A stretch of DNA of 64,000 bases, from NCBI RefSeq assembly GCF_016055025.1, contig NZ_JAECVW010000003.1, one strand, 5' to 3'. Source of the stretch: Thermoactinomyces intermedius (GTDB lineage: Bacteria; Bacillota; Bacilli; Thermoactinomycetales; Thermoactinomycetaceae). Shown here piece by piece: positions 18,291-25,964 of this stretch. A model generated the notes under the pieces. It searched no databases. It worked only from the letters and a program-made list of their open reading frames with translations, and was not told the origin of the DNA. The first letter of the stretch is position 1. The number at the start of each line of letters is the position of its first letter. The position numbers and the translations under genes were made by a program.

Positions 18291-18425
18291 CGTTTAAGTA
18301 ACTGAACAATTGAAACGGTCCCCGATGCCGCCAAGAAAGCGGTTTGCCGGGCTCCGTCCGCTTCCGGATGCAGGGCTGAGCTTCGGTTCCCCTTTGGTTG
18401 AAGCGTCTTCATTTTCATCTTTTAT

Positions 18426-18440
18426 TTATTATTATCATAA
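18426..18440. promoter_or_regulatory. Second PerR/Fur-like box
   Basis: TTATTATTATCATAA matches the PerR consensus at 12 of 14 fixed positions. It lies midway between ahpC and the merR gene, about 60 bases before the merR promoter; no gene start is close enough to assign it firmly. The rest of 18291-18497 shows no gene. Confidence 0.35.
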
Positions 18441-18497
18441 CTCATCATGAATAGTAATCATGCGCTTTTGATGAATAAAAAAAATGCGGAAATTTTC

Positions 18498-18528
18498 TTG
18501 ACCCTGACCTTGGGGGAGACTTTAGAGT
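18498..18528 (+). promoter_or_regulatory. MerR-type promoter with 19-base spacer
   Basis: TTGACC (18498-18503) and TAGAGT (18523-18528) are separated by 19 bases, the over-long spacing that MerR-family activators correct. The spacer centre (CTTGGGGGAG) is weakly palindromic. It lies directly before the merR/TipA gene, so autoactivation is likely. Confidence 0.65.
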
Positions 18529-18550
18529 GGATGGCGGGAGGTGAAGCAAT

Positions 18551-19288
18551 GTGTCTTATACCGTGCAAGAAGTGGCGAAACTCTCCGGTGTGACCGTGAA
18601 GACGTTGCACCATTATCACAAAATCGGACTGTTGATGCCAAAGCGAGTGGACGACAACGGCTACCGGTATTATGGCGATCAGGAATTAAAACGGTTGCAG
18701 CAAATTTTATTTTATCGCGAGTTGGATTTTCCGCTGAAGAAAATCAAAGACTTGTTGGATCAGCAAACGGACCGGCTGAGTTGTCTGTTGGAGCAGCATT
18801 CCCTCTTAAAAGAAAAAGAGCGGAGACTGGTCGGCATTTTGCGGACATTGGAGGAAACCATCCGGCATGAAAAGGAGGAAATTCCGATGAGAAAGGATAA
18901 GATGTTTTCCGGGTTGAATGAAACAGAATGGAAAGAAGCGATGAAAGAGCAGAATGAGTATTTGCAAAAAAACTACGGCTACGAAATCGATTCCAGCGAA
19001 ATCCATGCTGACACGATGAACGAAAAGGCGAATGAAGCGATTGAATTTATGTCGTTTATGGCATCCGCCTTGAGAAACGGCATCAGCGTCAACGACAAGC
19101 GGGTACGGGATGCGGTTGAAAAACACATCCGGTTCCTTCAAAAAGACATGGACATGGATGCAAAAGGATTTTTGGCCCAAGCCCGGTTTTTCATCATGGA
19201 TGATTTTCACCGGAAGCAAATGGAAGCGCAACAGACCGGCTTGAGTTATTATCTCTTCTGTGCAGCAGAGAATTATGCGTCCGGTTAA
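18551..19288 (+). CDS. MerR family regulator with TipAS-like antibiotic-recognition domain
   Basis: 245 aa. N-terminal MerR winged helix: YTVQEVAKLSGVTVKTLHHYHKIGLL, then NGYRYYGDQELKRLQQILFYRELDFPLKKIK. A dimerisation coiled coil spans about residues 75-115. The helical C-terminal domain (about 115-245) is of the TipAS type found in TipA, Mta and SkgA, which binds varied drugs. The start is GTG 18551 with GGGAGGTG upstream. Its promoter has the 19-base MerR spacing. The following gene has its own signals, so the target may be its own transcription unit. Confidence 0.88.
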   Translation: MSYTVQEVAKLSGVTVKTLHHYHKIGLLMPKRVDDNGYRYYGDQELKRLQQILFYRELDFPLKKIKDLLDQQTDRLSCLLEQHSLLKEKERRLVGILRTLEETIRHEKEEIPMRKDKMFSGLNETEWKEAMKEQNEYLQKNYGYEIDSSEIHADTMNEKANEAIEFMSFMASALRNGISVNDKRVRDAVEKHIRFLQKDMDMDAKGFLAQARFFIMDDFHRKQMEAQQTGLSYYLFCAAENYASG

Positions 19289-19301
19289 ACAATCCGACCG
19301 G

Positions 19302-19333
19302 GACCGCCGTCAGAATGATTGGCGGTCTTTTTC
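19302..19333 (+). terminator. Terminator after merR
   Basis: GACCGCC / GGCGGTC stem with a 12-base loop followed by TTTTTCT. Confidence 0.8.
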
Positions 19334-19376
19334 TATAAGGATGGGGATGAATGTTCATCAGAAGGAGGGATTGAAC

Positions 19377-20213
19377 GTGGTGGAATCGATCATACAAGAA
19401 GTGACCGAAAAATTATCCTCTTTGCCTTTTGTTGAAGCGGTTGTATTGGGGGGATCCCGCGCCAGAGGCAACCACTTGCCCGATTCCGATATCGATATCG
19501 GGATCTATTATGATCCGGAGTCCTTCGATTTGGATGCGCTCAATCCATTGGCAACCGCGTTGGATGACGGGCATCGCAGCAACCTGGTTGTGCCTCCCGG
19601 GGCATGGGGAGAATGGGTGAATGGTGGCGGTTGGTTAATCATAAAAGGGTATCATGTCGATCTGATTTTACGTGACATGAAACGGGTGGAGAAAATCATG
19701 GATGAAACCGGGCAAGGTATCGTAACCGCCAATTACCAGACCGGACATCCCCACGGCTATATCAGTGCCATGTATCGCGGCGAATTGGCCATCAGCCAAA
19801 TCCTGTACGCCAAAAGTAACCGGTTTGTGAAGTTGAAGAAACAGGCGGAAATTTATCCGGATGCCTTAAAGGAGAGCATGATCCGTTTTTTCTTGTTTGA
19901 AGCCGGATTTTCTCTCGAATTTGCCAGAGCCAATGCGAAAACGGGTGACAAATATTATGTGGCCGGTCAGATTTTTCGTGCTGTTTCCTGTTTAAATCAG
20001 GTGTTGTTTGCTTTGAACCGTCAATATTGCATCAACGAAAAGAAAGCGGTGGAGCTGGTGGAAACGTTTGAATACAAACCGCAAAACTACCGCTTGAAGG
20101 TGAATCGGATTTTCGAAGCCCTTGGAACTTCCCTTCCCGAATGCTGCGACAAGGCGGAGCAGCTTTATCACGAGGTGAAACAAACAGCCGGGCATGCAAC
20201 AGAGGGAGAATAA
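19377..20213 (+). CDS. Nucleotidyltransferase-domain protein (MNT/aminoglycoside-type fold)
   Basis: About 278 aa. The pol-beta-type motif VVLGGSRARGNHLPDSDIDI (residues about 22-41) supplies the GS and DxD residues that bind Mg-NTP; a third acidic residue is probably in GYHVDLILRD. The remainder is helical with a DUF4037-like look. Such proteins may adenylylate small molecules, tRNA or proteins; the substrate here is unknown. Start GTG 19377 is 8 bases after AAGGAGG; earlier in-frame starts at 19260 and 19371 have no or badly spaced sites. It begins just after the merR terminator. Confidence 0.75.
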   Translation: MVESIIQEVTEKLSSLPFVEAVVLGGSRARGNHLPDSDIDIGIYYDPESFDLDALNPLATALDDGHRSNLVVPPGAWGEWVNGGGWLIIKGYHVDLILRDMKRVEKIMDETGQGIVTANYQTGHPHGYISAMYRGELAISQILYAKSNRFVKLKKQAEIYPDALKESMIRFFLFEAGFSLEFARANAKTGDKYYVAGQIFRAVSCLNQVLFALNRQYCINEKKAVELVETFEYKPQNYRLKVNRIFEALGTSLPECCDKAEQLYHEVKQTAGHATEGE

Positions 20214-20571
20214 ATATAACAAACAGATAGATGAATCGGCTTTACATATCAATCATAAAAAATCATGCAAAATATATGTATTAAAATATAGATCAAATGA
20301 TATATTAACTATCTGTGTAATTAAGTGGGTTTTCCGTTTCCATTGGAAAACCCTGATTTTTGTTTGGGTTTGTTTTCGGTCATTTTTATTTTTTTTACAG
20401 GAATCCAAATCTCGCTGTAAGCTGTGGGGATTCTCAAAAGCCATGCACTTCAGACCGGAGGTTTCATATCTTAAAACGATAAAAATGAATTTAAAATCGA
20501 TAATTATTTATTGCAAAACGATAAAAAATGCATTAGGATAAAATCGATAATCCATTAGTGAGGTGCTTTCT
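20214..20571. other. AT-rich intergenic region with gene relic
   Basis: Very AT-rich. The middle third (20291-20440) is a diverged copy of the 3' end and terminator of the AraC-GyrI gene at 22926; the rest has no gene that I can support. Confidence 0.6.
20291..20440 (-). pseudogene. Relic 1: 3' end of an AraC/GyrI-like gene plus its terminator
   Basis: Read on the minus strand it still encodes AYSEIWIPVKK, the exact C-terminus of the intact gene at 22926-23789. It is followed by the same type of GGGTTTTCC / GGAAAACCC hairpin (20327-20353) and the same ATCAAATGATATAT stretch. Upstream coding sequence is lost, leaving roughly 40 recognisable bases of gene. Confidence 0.7.
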
Positions 20572-21024
20572 ATGAAACGAGGTTCCACACTCTTTTTAAA
20601 GATCGCTGTTATTCTTATTGGAATTCCCATCCTTGCTCTGTCTGTATTTTGGTTGCCTTCTTTTGCAAATTATTTGCCTTATCCCGTTTTAATCACTGTG
20701 TATGCAACAATAATCCCGTTTTTCTTTGCTCTGTATCAGGCTTTAAAGCTGTTAAGCTATATTGACAGGAACAAAGCTTTCTCGGAATTATCTGTACAAG
20801 CATTAAAGTATATCAAATACTGTGCCGTCACAATCAGCATCTTATATGTGGCAGTCATCCCGTTCTTAATTCCAGTGGCGGATGCAGATGATGCCCCAGG
20901 TCTCGTGGGATTCCCGGTTATATTTATATTTGCTTCCTCTGTGATTGCAGTTTTTGCTGCTGTTCTCCAAAAACTCTTAAAAGAAGCCATAGAGATAAAA
21001 ACGGAAAATGATTTAACGGTCTGA
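20572..21024 (+). CDS. DUF2975 family membrane protein (YoaS-like)
   Basis: 150 aa with four transmembrane segments and a charged loop after helix 2 (LLSYIDRNKAFSELSVQALKYIKYC), which is the DUF2975 pattern. Its function is unknown. The start is ATG 20572 after GAGGTG; an in-frame upstream start at 20563 has no site. The stop codon TGA is embedded in the GAGGTGA ribosome binding site of the XRE gene, so the two are translationally coupled. A DUF2975 gene next to a small XRE regulator is a recurrent pair in Bacillota. Confidence 0.85.
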   Translation: MKRGSTLFLKIAVILIGIPILALSVFWLPSFANYLPYPVLITVYATIIPFFFALYQALKLLSYIDRNKAFSELSVQALKYIKYCAVTISILYVAVIPFLIPVADADDAPGLVGFPVIFIFASSVIAVFAAVLQKLLKEAIEIKTENDLTV

Positions 21025-21034
21025 GGTGAATAAC

Positions 21035-21259
21035 TTGGCGATTATCATCAATCTTGACGTAATGTTGGCCAAAAGGAAAATGAGTTTAACCGAACTTTCG
21101 GAGAGGGTCGGAATCACGATGGCCAATCTGTCTGTATTGAAAAATGGAAAGGCAAAAGCGATTCGTTTGTCAACTTTAGATGCGATTTGTAAGGCTTTGG
21201 AATGTCAGCCTGGAGATATTTTGGAATATCGAAGTGATGAAGAGAGTCAAGGATCATAA
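21035..21259 (+). CDS. XRE-family small regulator (YozG-like)
   Basis: A 74-residue single HTH domain: MLAKRKMSLTELSERVGITM then NLSVLKNGKAKAIRLSTLDA and ICKALECQPGDILEY, the Cro/CI fold with little else. The start is TTG 21035, which gives the family N-terminus MAIIINLDVML and lies 5 bases after GAGGTGA. It is coupled to the DUF2975 gene and is probably the regulator of that pair. Confidence 0.9.
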   Translation: MAIIINLDVMLAKRKMSLTELSERVGITMANLSVLKNGKAKAIRLSTLDAICKALECQPGDILEYRSDEESQGS

Positions 21260-21321
21260 GGTATAAATATTGATGCAGAAAAGCAGGGATTGATATAACT
21301 GTTATTTGGAGAGATATCACC

Positions 21322-22569
21322 ATGGACCATAACAATCCGATTATTAAAAATATGGCCAACCCTCATGAACTGGAGAGAATGTACAGGAAAGACCCCGAAG
21401 CTTTCAGAAAGGCATTCTTATACGCCTGGGAACAAAATCCTGATTCGCCGGTTCTTGCTGTTTGGTATGAAAGATTGCATTTTAAGGAAACAGAAACTAG
21501 AGAAAAAGTTTCCTTGCTACCAAAAGATTTTGTATTTACGGCCATTTTGGCCATTATGGCCGGGATAAGCACCAGGATCATTTGGCATTTTGTCGAACAG
21601 CAAACAATAGCCCCGGTTAACCTTGTTTTCGGGTTGTTTCCATTTATTGCCGCCTGTTTTGTATACAATAGTAAACCCAAAAAAAATATTCTTTACACTC
21701 TTGGATCATTATTCCTGATTTGCGGAATCTATCTTAATATGCTGCCACTGGAGATGAAAGACAGCATTTTCCTTGTTTATCTGCACCTTCCCGTTTTCTT
21801 ATGGGGATTATTGGGTGTGGCATTTACAGGAAATGAATATGGAAAAGGCAGTGCAAGATTAGCCTATCTGAAATGGAATGGGGAATTTTGCATCCTCTAC
21901 GCCAGTATGGCAATCAGCGGAATGTTGCTGACAGCATTAACCATGCAGTTATTCAGATTTGTCGGGATGGATATATCTGAATTCTATTTTAAAAATGTTG
22001 TTTCATTTGGTGCTGCCGCTCTCGCTGTTGTGGCTGCATACCTGATATCCAGAAACCACCTTAAACTTGCTATAAATATTGCACCATATATAGCCAAAAT
22101 TTTCAGCCCTCTTGTACTTGCCACATTGTTTGGCTATCTTATAACGGTGATTTGGGTCGGAAAGAATCCATTCCTGGATCGCGATTTTCTCATATCCTTC
22201 AACGGAATGCTCCTTAGTGTACTGGCTGTCACCATTTTTTCCATTACGGAAAGTGGCGCAGACGAGAAAAAGAATATTTTTGATTATATCAATTTTGCCC
22301 TGATTGTTCTTTCGCTTGCCGTTGACAGTGTGGCTTTATCAGCCATCGTGTTCAGGCTTTCTTCTTATGGGATATCGCCTAACAGGTTTGCTGCTTTAGG
22401 CGTAAATATACTGATCTGGGCCAATCTGATTTGGATTATGCTGTCCTATTTGCGTTTTCTGCAAAGCAAAACCGGACCTTCAACCATCCAGGAGGCCGTG
22501 ACGAAATATTTGCCGGTCTACGGACTTTGGGCCGCTTTTGTTACATTTGCTTTTCCTTTGATTTTTTAA
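21322..22569 (+). CDS. Large polytopic membrane protein (DUF4153-like)
   Basis: 415 aa. A cytoplasmic N-terminal helix region of about 70 residues (PHELERMYRKDPEAFRKAF...) precedes about ten to eleven hydrophobic segments. The layout resembles DUF4153 proteins, but that is a weak impression. Preceded by GGAGAG 9 bases before ATG, 62 bases after the XRE gene, and probably part of the same unit. It has lower GC than the core genes. Function unknown. Confidence 0.6.
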   Translation: MDHNNPIIKNMANPHELERMYRKDPEAFRKAFLYAWEQNPDSPVLAVWYERLHFKETETREKVSLLPKDFVFTAILAIMAGISTRIIWHFVEQQTIAPVNLVFGLFPFIAACFVYNSKPKKNILYTLGSLFLICGIYLNMLPLEMKDSIFLVYLHLPVFLWGLLGVAFTGNEYGKGSARLAYLKWNGEFCILYASMAISGMLLTALTMQLFRFVGMDISEFYFKNVVSFGAAALAVVAAYLISRNHLKLAINIAPYIAKIFSPLVLATLFGYLITVIWVGKNPFLDRDFLISFNGMLLSVLAVTIFSITESGADEKKNIFDYINFALIVLSLAVDSVALSAIVFRLSSYGISPNRFAALGVNILIWANLIWIMLSYLRFLQSKTGPSTIQEAVTKYLPVYGLWAAFVTFAFPLIF

Positions 22570-22925
22570 TCAGAAAACAATCGGGCGCACATCCGGATGT
22601 CAGCACAACGCCAGGAGTCACCCATTGCAGATGATCAGAACAAGGTACCGGAGTTTTAAACAGATAAGTTGGAATAGGAAGTTTCCAACAATTCTCCCGA
22701 AGATCCGGATGGTACTGAGCCATTGCTTGAAAAAATGAAATGTCAACCATTGTTCCGGGAAGTGTCCCGGGAGATGCCGGAACTGCTTGAATTGGATTCC
22801 CCGGAATACAATGAAAACAGAACAAAGCATACAAAAGATATGTATAAAATATATATCAAATGATATATAAACATCTGCGAACAAAGGGTTTTCCGTCACT
22901 TGTCCGGAAAACCCTTTGTTTTGTT
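22570..22925. other. Intergenic region with small open frame and repeat copy 2
   Basis: Holds a 42-codon frame (22735-22863, starting MKCQPLFREVSREMPELLEL) with charged, protein-like composition but a poor ribosome binding site; it is possibly a gene tail. The last 85 bases (from 22840) belong to repeat copy 2 and the AraC-GyrI terminator. Confidence 0.4.
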
Positions 22926-22975
22926 TTATTTTCGTTTTTTGACCGGAATCCAAATCTCGCTGTAAGCATGATTTT
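22840..22975. repeat. Repeat copy 2 (intact AraC-GyrI gene 3' end and terminator)
   Basis: The parental or intact member of a three-copy repeat also at 20291-20440 and 23981-24125. It includes ATCAAATGATATAT, the hairpin AAGGGTTTTCCG / CGGAAAACCCTT (22884-22917), the stop codon and the last ~15 codons of the gene. Confidence 0.75.
22884..22917 (-). terminator. Terminator of the AraC-GyrI gene
   Basis: Strong stem AAGGGTTTTCCG / CGGAAAACCCTT; on the minus strand it follows the stop codon at 22926. Confidence 0.7.
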
Positions 22976-23789
22976 TTTGGCTTTGATCCCGTTTGGAAAA
23001 GGAAAAAGCAGGGGCATTGATGAGTTCATAATTGGAAGAGGGGAGCCATTCGGAATACACTTTGGCCATGGTTTCCTGCAGTGTGGAAGGGAAGGGCCCT
23101 TCATTGGGGAAGACGGCCCAAGTGCATGCAGGCACCGTCACCTTATCCAACCGGTCACTCACCTGATTTTTCGTCGTCAAAACTCCGATCATATGCGTCA
23201 ATTCGCCTTCTTCTTTTAAGAAGTCAGCATCTGCTTCATAAGAAGCATTGACGACTTCATAAGGCTCGATGTTTTGAAGCGAATGCATTTCTTCTTTTTG
23301 CTCATCCGTGATGCTTTCCGCCAGTTTGACAATGTCTTGGTTGATTCCTTTGAATTGCATGGGAACCCGTTTCTTGACACCGACTAGATTAAACGCCGGT
23401 TTGTCTTCGATTCGAAACTCCATGGCATGGCCTCCTTTGACTGTGATGACAAATGAAAGTTTGGGAAAAGATTGGCTGACGCCGTTCTTGACGACATCCG
23501 AGGGCAAATGACCGCTCCATTTTTTGAAAGCCCGGGTAAAGCCGTCGAGGGTATAACCGTATTTCAAAGCCACATCGGTCACGGTCTCTCCTTGCAACAA
23601 GTCCATGCCGGCTTCCGATAATCTCCGGTTTTTTATATATTCACTCAGAGTAAAGCCGGTAAGATAAAAAAATATCTTCCGAAAGTGGTAGTCCGAAACC
23701 CCGGCATATTCCGAAATGGATTCCAGAGTCAGTTCATCGGTCAAATGATCCTCAATATAGTTGATCACGTCATTCAATTCTTTTAACAC
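22926..23789 (-). CDS. AraC family regulator with GyrI-like effector domain
   Basis: 287 aa. The N-terminal AraC double HTH has LTLESISEYAGVSDYHFRKI and GETVTDVALKYGYTLDGFTR, followed by AFKKWSGHLPSD. The C-terminal GyrI-like/SOUL-fold domain (about residues 130-287) ends in AYSEIWIPVKKRK, as in Rob/SbmC and drug-sensing AraC-GyrI fusions. The start is GTG 23789 behind GGGGGG. It is monocistronic. Two truncated copies of its 3' end flank it (20291-20440, 23981-24125), so the locus has undergone repeated duplication and decay. Confidence 0.9.
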   Translation of the reverse strand: MLKELNDVINYIEDHLTDELTLESISEYAGVSDYHFRKIFFYLTGFTLSEYIKNRRLSEAGMDLLQGETVTDVALKYGYTLDGFTRAFKKWSGHLPSDVVKNGVSQSFPKLSFVITVKGGHAMEFRIEDKPAFNLVGVKKRVPMQFKGINQDIVKLAESITDEQKEEMHSLQNIEPYEVVNASYEADADFLKEEGELTHMIGVLTTKNQVSDRLDKVTVPACTWAVFPNEGPFPSTLQETMAKVYSEWLPSSNYELINAPAFSFSKRDQSQKNHAYSEIWIPVKKRK

Positions 23790-24140
23790 ATGGTATTCCC
23801 CCCTTCGGCATCCACATCATAACAAAACGCCTTTCATTGCCGCTCGACTTTTTTCATCCGAAAAAGATCGGATCATCAAACGAGTACCTCATTGTCCGTT
23901 GTATACGTTTTCAATCGTTTTTAAAACCGGTGGTGTGATGTTGGTACAAGGGAGTTGCCATTGAGGAAGTTGCAATGGGACAAACAAAGGGTTTTCCGTC
24001 ACTTGTCCGGAAAACCCCTTTGTTTTGTTTATTTTCGTTTTTTGACCGGAATCCAAATCTCACTGTAAGCATGGTCTTTTTGGTGGGGGCATTGAAGAGT
24101 TGATCATTGCGAGAAGGAGCAACCGGCGTCCGTCTCATGT
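23790..24140. other. Intergenic region with repeat copy 3
   Basis: The left half (23790-23980) shows no gene; the right half is the decayed AraC-GyrI 3' end. Confidence 0.6.
23981..24125 (-). pseudogene. Relic 2: 3' end of an AraC/GyrI-like gene plus its terminator
   Basis: The minus strand encodes QKDHAYSEIWIPVKKRK and a stop codon, then the hairpin GGGTTTTCCG / CGGAAAACCC, nearly identical to the intact copy. Upstream of it there is an internal deletion of about 25-30 bases and then degraded similarity up to the end of the TetR gene. Probably the end product of a gene duplication. Confidence 0.75.
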
Positions 24141-24719
24141 CTATTTCACATGTAACAATCCTGTCAGTAACACGTTTAACCCGTACAGGAACTGCCGTTC
24201 AAAGTCCGAATCAAATGCATATTGCTTGCCAAAAAGCATTTCAAACTGCTCAAGTTCCTCTGAAGAAAGCTGCTTTGCCCGGATTTCATCGGCGACAAAC
24301 GATAATATGTAATTATTGATGAGATTGGCCGCAGTCATACAGTTTTTGTCAGATACCCCGAGCTTGGTCAGGGCAGATAAAACAAATTTGATGGCTTTGA
24401 TTCTGGCCGGGGTTTTGGGGACAGATTGCGCAAAAATATCGACCGCATCCCGGGTATGAAGCAAAACCCTCCTGAATTCCAAGGCAATGGCTGTTAATGT
24501 TTCTTCGGCATGGTCGATTGATTCGGGCAAAGTTACATCCCGGGTAATGTGTTCTGCGATCAAATCATATAATTCCTGTTTATTTTTGATATGCCAGTAC
24601 AAGGAAGCCGCCTTGATGTTTAACTCCTTCGCAAGTGCCCGCATTGTCAAATTCCCTATGCCATCCCGGTTTAACAGATCCAGAGATGCTTTGATAATGG
24701 CTTCTTTGGTTATGGTCAT
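24141..24719 (-). CDS. TetR family regulator with TetR_C-type ligand domain
   Basis: 192 aa. N-terminal HTH: KEAIIKASLDLLNRDGIGNL, then TMRALAKELNIKAASLYWHI with the KNKQELYDLIAEHI helix, characteristic of the classical TetR group; the C-terminal half fits the TetR_C_1 domain. The ATG is preceded by GGAGTG. It is divergent from the methyltransferase gene; two CTAACNNNGTTAG palindromes lie between them, and it is the obvious ligand-responsive repressor of both units. Confidence 0.9.
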   Translation of the reverse strand: MTITKEAIIKASLDLLNRDGIGNLTMRALAKELNIKAASLYWHIKNKQELYDLIAEHITRDVTLPESIDHAEETLTAIALEFRRVLLHTRDAVDIFAQSVPKTPARIKAIKFVLSALTKLGVSDKNCMTAANLINNYILSFVADEIRAKQLSSEELEQFEMLFGKQYAFDSDFERQFLYGLNVLLTGLLHVK

Positions 24720-24750
24720 CCAATCACTCCAAAAGAATATTTTAGAAACA

Positions 24751-24779
24751 TTGACACTAACGGTGTTAGATTGTATACT
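24751..24779 (+). promoter_or_regulatory. Strong promoter upstream of the methyltransferase
   Basis: TTGACA (24751-24756), exact 17-base spacer, TATACT (24774-24779). The first operator sits inside the spacer. Confidence 0.8.
24757..24769. promoter_or_regulatory. TetR operator 1
   Basis: CTAACGGTGTTAG, a perfect CTAAC-N3-GTTAG palindrome within the spacer of the promoter. Confidence 0.75.
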
Positions 24780-24794
24780 GGCAGTATAAGCGGA

Positions 24795-24807
24795 CTAACA
24801 ATGTTAG
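24795..24807. promoter_or_regulatory. TetR operator 2
   Basis: CTAACAATGTTAG, the same CTAAC-N3-GTTAG palindrome, centred 38 bases from operator 1 and near the transcription start. Confidence 0.75.
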
Positions 24808-24829
24808 GTGATTGCATTATAACCTGTTG

Positions 24830-24899
24830 CAACCGGATTATCAATCCATCCAAGGCAGGGGGACTTTGCACCGGTGACTGGCAGATTGATTTCCGGTTG
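24830..24899 (+). promoter_or_regulatory. Long hairpin in the methyltransferase leader
   Basis: Arms CAACCGGATTATCAATC (24830-24846) and GATTGATTTCCGGTTG (24884-24899) pair over about 15 bp with one bulge. The right arm ends one base before the AAAAGGG that serves the start codon, so folding could affect translation. No T tract follows, so it is not a simple terminator. Confidence 0.45.
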
Positions 24900-24906
24900 A
24901 AAAGGG

Positions 24907-25581
24907 ATGGTGAAAGGCATGATCAAGAACGGGAGAAAAAAGAAAGATGTCGGGATCTATGGCTTGGCGGCCAAATGGTATGACCGAAACACGCGTAAGA
25001 ACCGGCTGGCAGAAATGCGGGAATATGCCAATGAAGTGGCATCGCATGTTGGCGAAAACGCAAAGATTTTGGAAGTCGCCCCCGGCCCGGGTTATTTGGC
25101 CATCGAGCTTGCAGGGAGAGGTTTTCATGTAACGGGTGTCGAGATCAGTCCCGATTTTGTGAAAATTGAAAAAGCCAACGCAAAGAAAGCCGGTGTATTT
25201 GTTGATTTTAAAGAAGGAAATGCATCCAGTTTGCCTTGTGACGACAATTTTTTCGATTTTGTGGTATGTAGTGCGGCATTCAAAAACTTCAAGGAGCCCT
25301 TAAAAGCATTGAATGAAATGCACAGAGTACTGAAACAGGGCGGAACCGCACTGATCATCGACATGAATCACGAGGCCACCGCAGAAGATATAGAGAATGA
25401 AATCAAGAAGACAGGCATGAAAGGATTTGACAAATATTTTGTAAAGTTCTCATTTAAAACTTTTCTGAGGCAAGGCGCATACACCAAAGAAGAGTTTGAG
25501 CGATTAATCAACGAATCGCGTTTTGAAAATTACAAGATTAAAAAAGAAGGTATCAGTTTGTATGTCTATCTTTATAAGTAA
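24907..25581 (+). CDS. Class I SAM-dependent methyltransferase
   Basis: About 224 aa. The SAM-binding motif I is ILEVAPGPGYLAIELAGRG (residues about 55-73), followed by VTGVEISPDFVKIEKANA (motif II acidic residue) and EGNASSLPCDDNFFDFVVCSAAFKN with the Methyltransf_11/25 post-motifs. The substrate cannot be deduced; it may be a small molecule or drug. Start ATG 24907 is uncertain (ATG 24919 is an alternative); AAAAGGG is unusually close. Control appears to be by the divergent TetR protein. Confidence 0.85.
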   Translation: MVKGMIKNGRKKKDVGIYGLAAKWYDRNTRKNRLAEMREYANEVASHVGENAKILEVAPGPGYLAIELAGRGFHVTGVEISPDFVKIEKANAKKAGVFVDFKEGNASSLPCDDNFFDFVVCSAAFKNFKEPLKALNEMHRVLKQGGTALIIDMNHEATAEDIENEIKKTGMKGFDKYFVKFSFKTFLRQGAYTKEEFERLINESRFENYKIKKEGISLYVYLYK

Positions 25582-25677
25582 ATGAAACGGGTTGCTCTGG
25601 CGAAAGCTGATTCACAAAATGAATGGTTGTATCTGAAAAGCGGAAACGTCGATTCCGTGCGCTCCGTTAAACCGCCT

Positions 25678-25720
25678 GCCAATCCAGGGGATAACATCTG
25701 GCCTGATTGGCGTTTTTTTT
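25678..25720 (+). terminator. Terminator after methyltransferase
   Basis: GCCAATC / GATTGGC with an inner AGG/CCT extension, followed by eight T residues. Confidence 0.8.
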
Positions 25721-25908
25721 GTCTTCCATTTCACCATTCATCTCATTCAACTTCTCTCCGATTCCTTCCTTGATGAAAATGTCTTTCATTCTTGCATGTC
25801 TTATCCTTACACAAGCATCCGGCACCACTCTTCAAGATATGTCTACAGGGATTTGTAACGGAAATCATGGATATGATCGCCGCAAATGAGGGCAAGAGGA
25901 TGATTCCT

Positions 25909-25964
25909 TTGACAAAAATAATACCCTTAAGTATAATTTGTTATACTAGTAATACTAGTTATAC
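25909..25964 (+). promoter_or_regulatory. Consensus promoter plus palindromic operator
   Basis: TTGACA (25909-25914), 17-base spacer, TATAAT (25932-25937), a full consensus. Immediately downstream GTTATACTAGT (25940-25950) and ACTAGTTATAC (25954-25964) form an inverted repeat matching at 9 of 11 positions, at about +1 to +20, a classic repressor site. Confidence 0.65.

Noticed and set aside
24771..24983. Possible leader peptide before the methyltransferase
   Set aside because: The frame overlaps the operator and the methyltransferase start and has no ribosome binding site; no antibiotic-leader pattern is evident.
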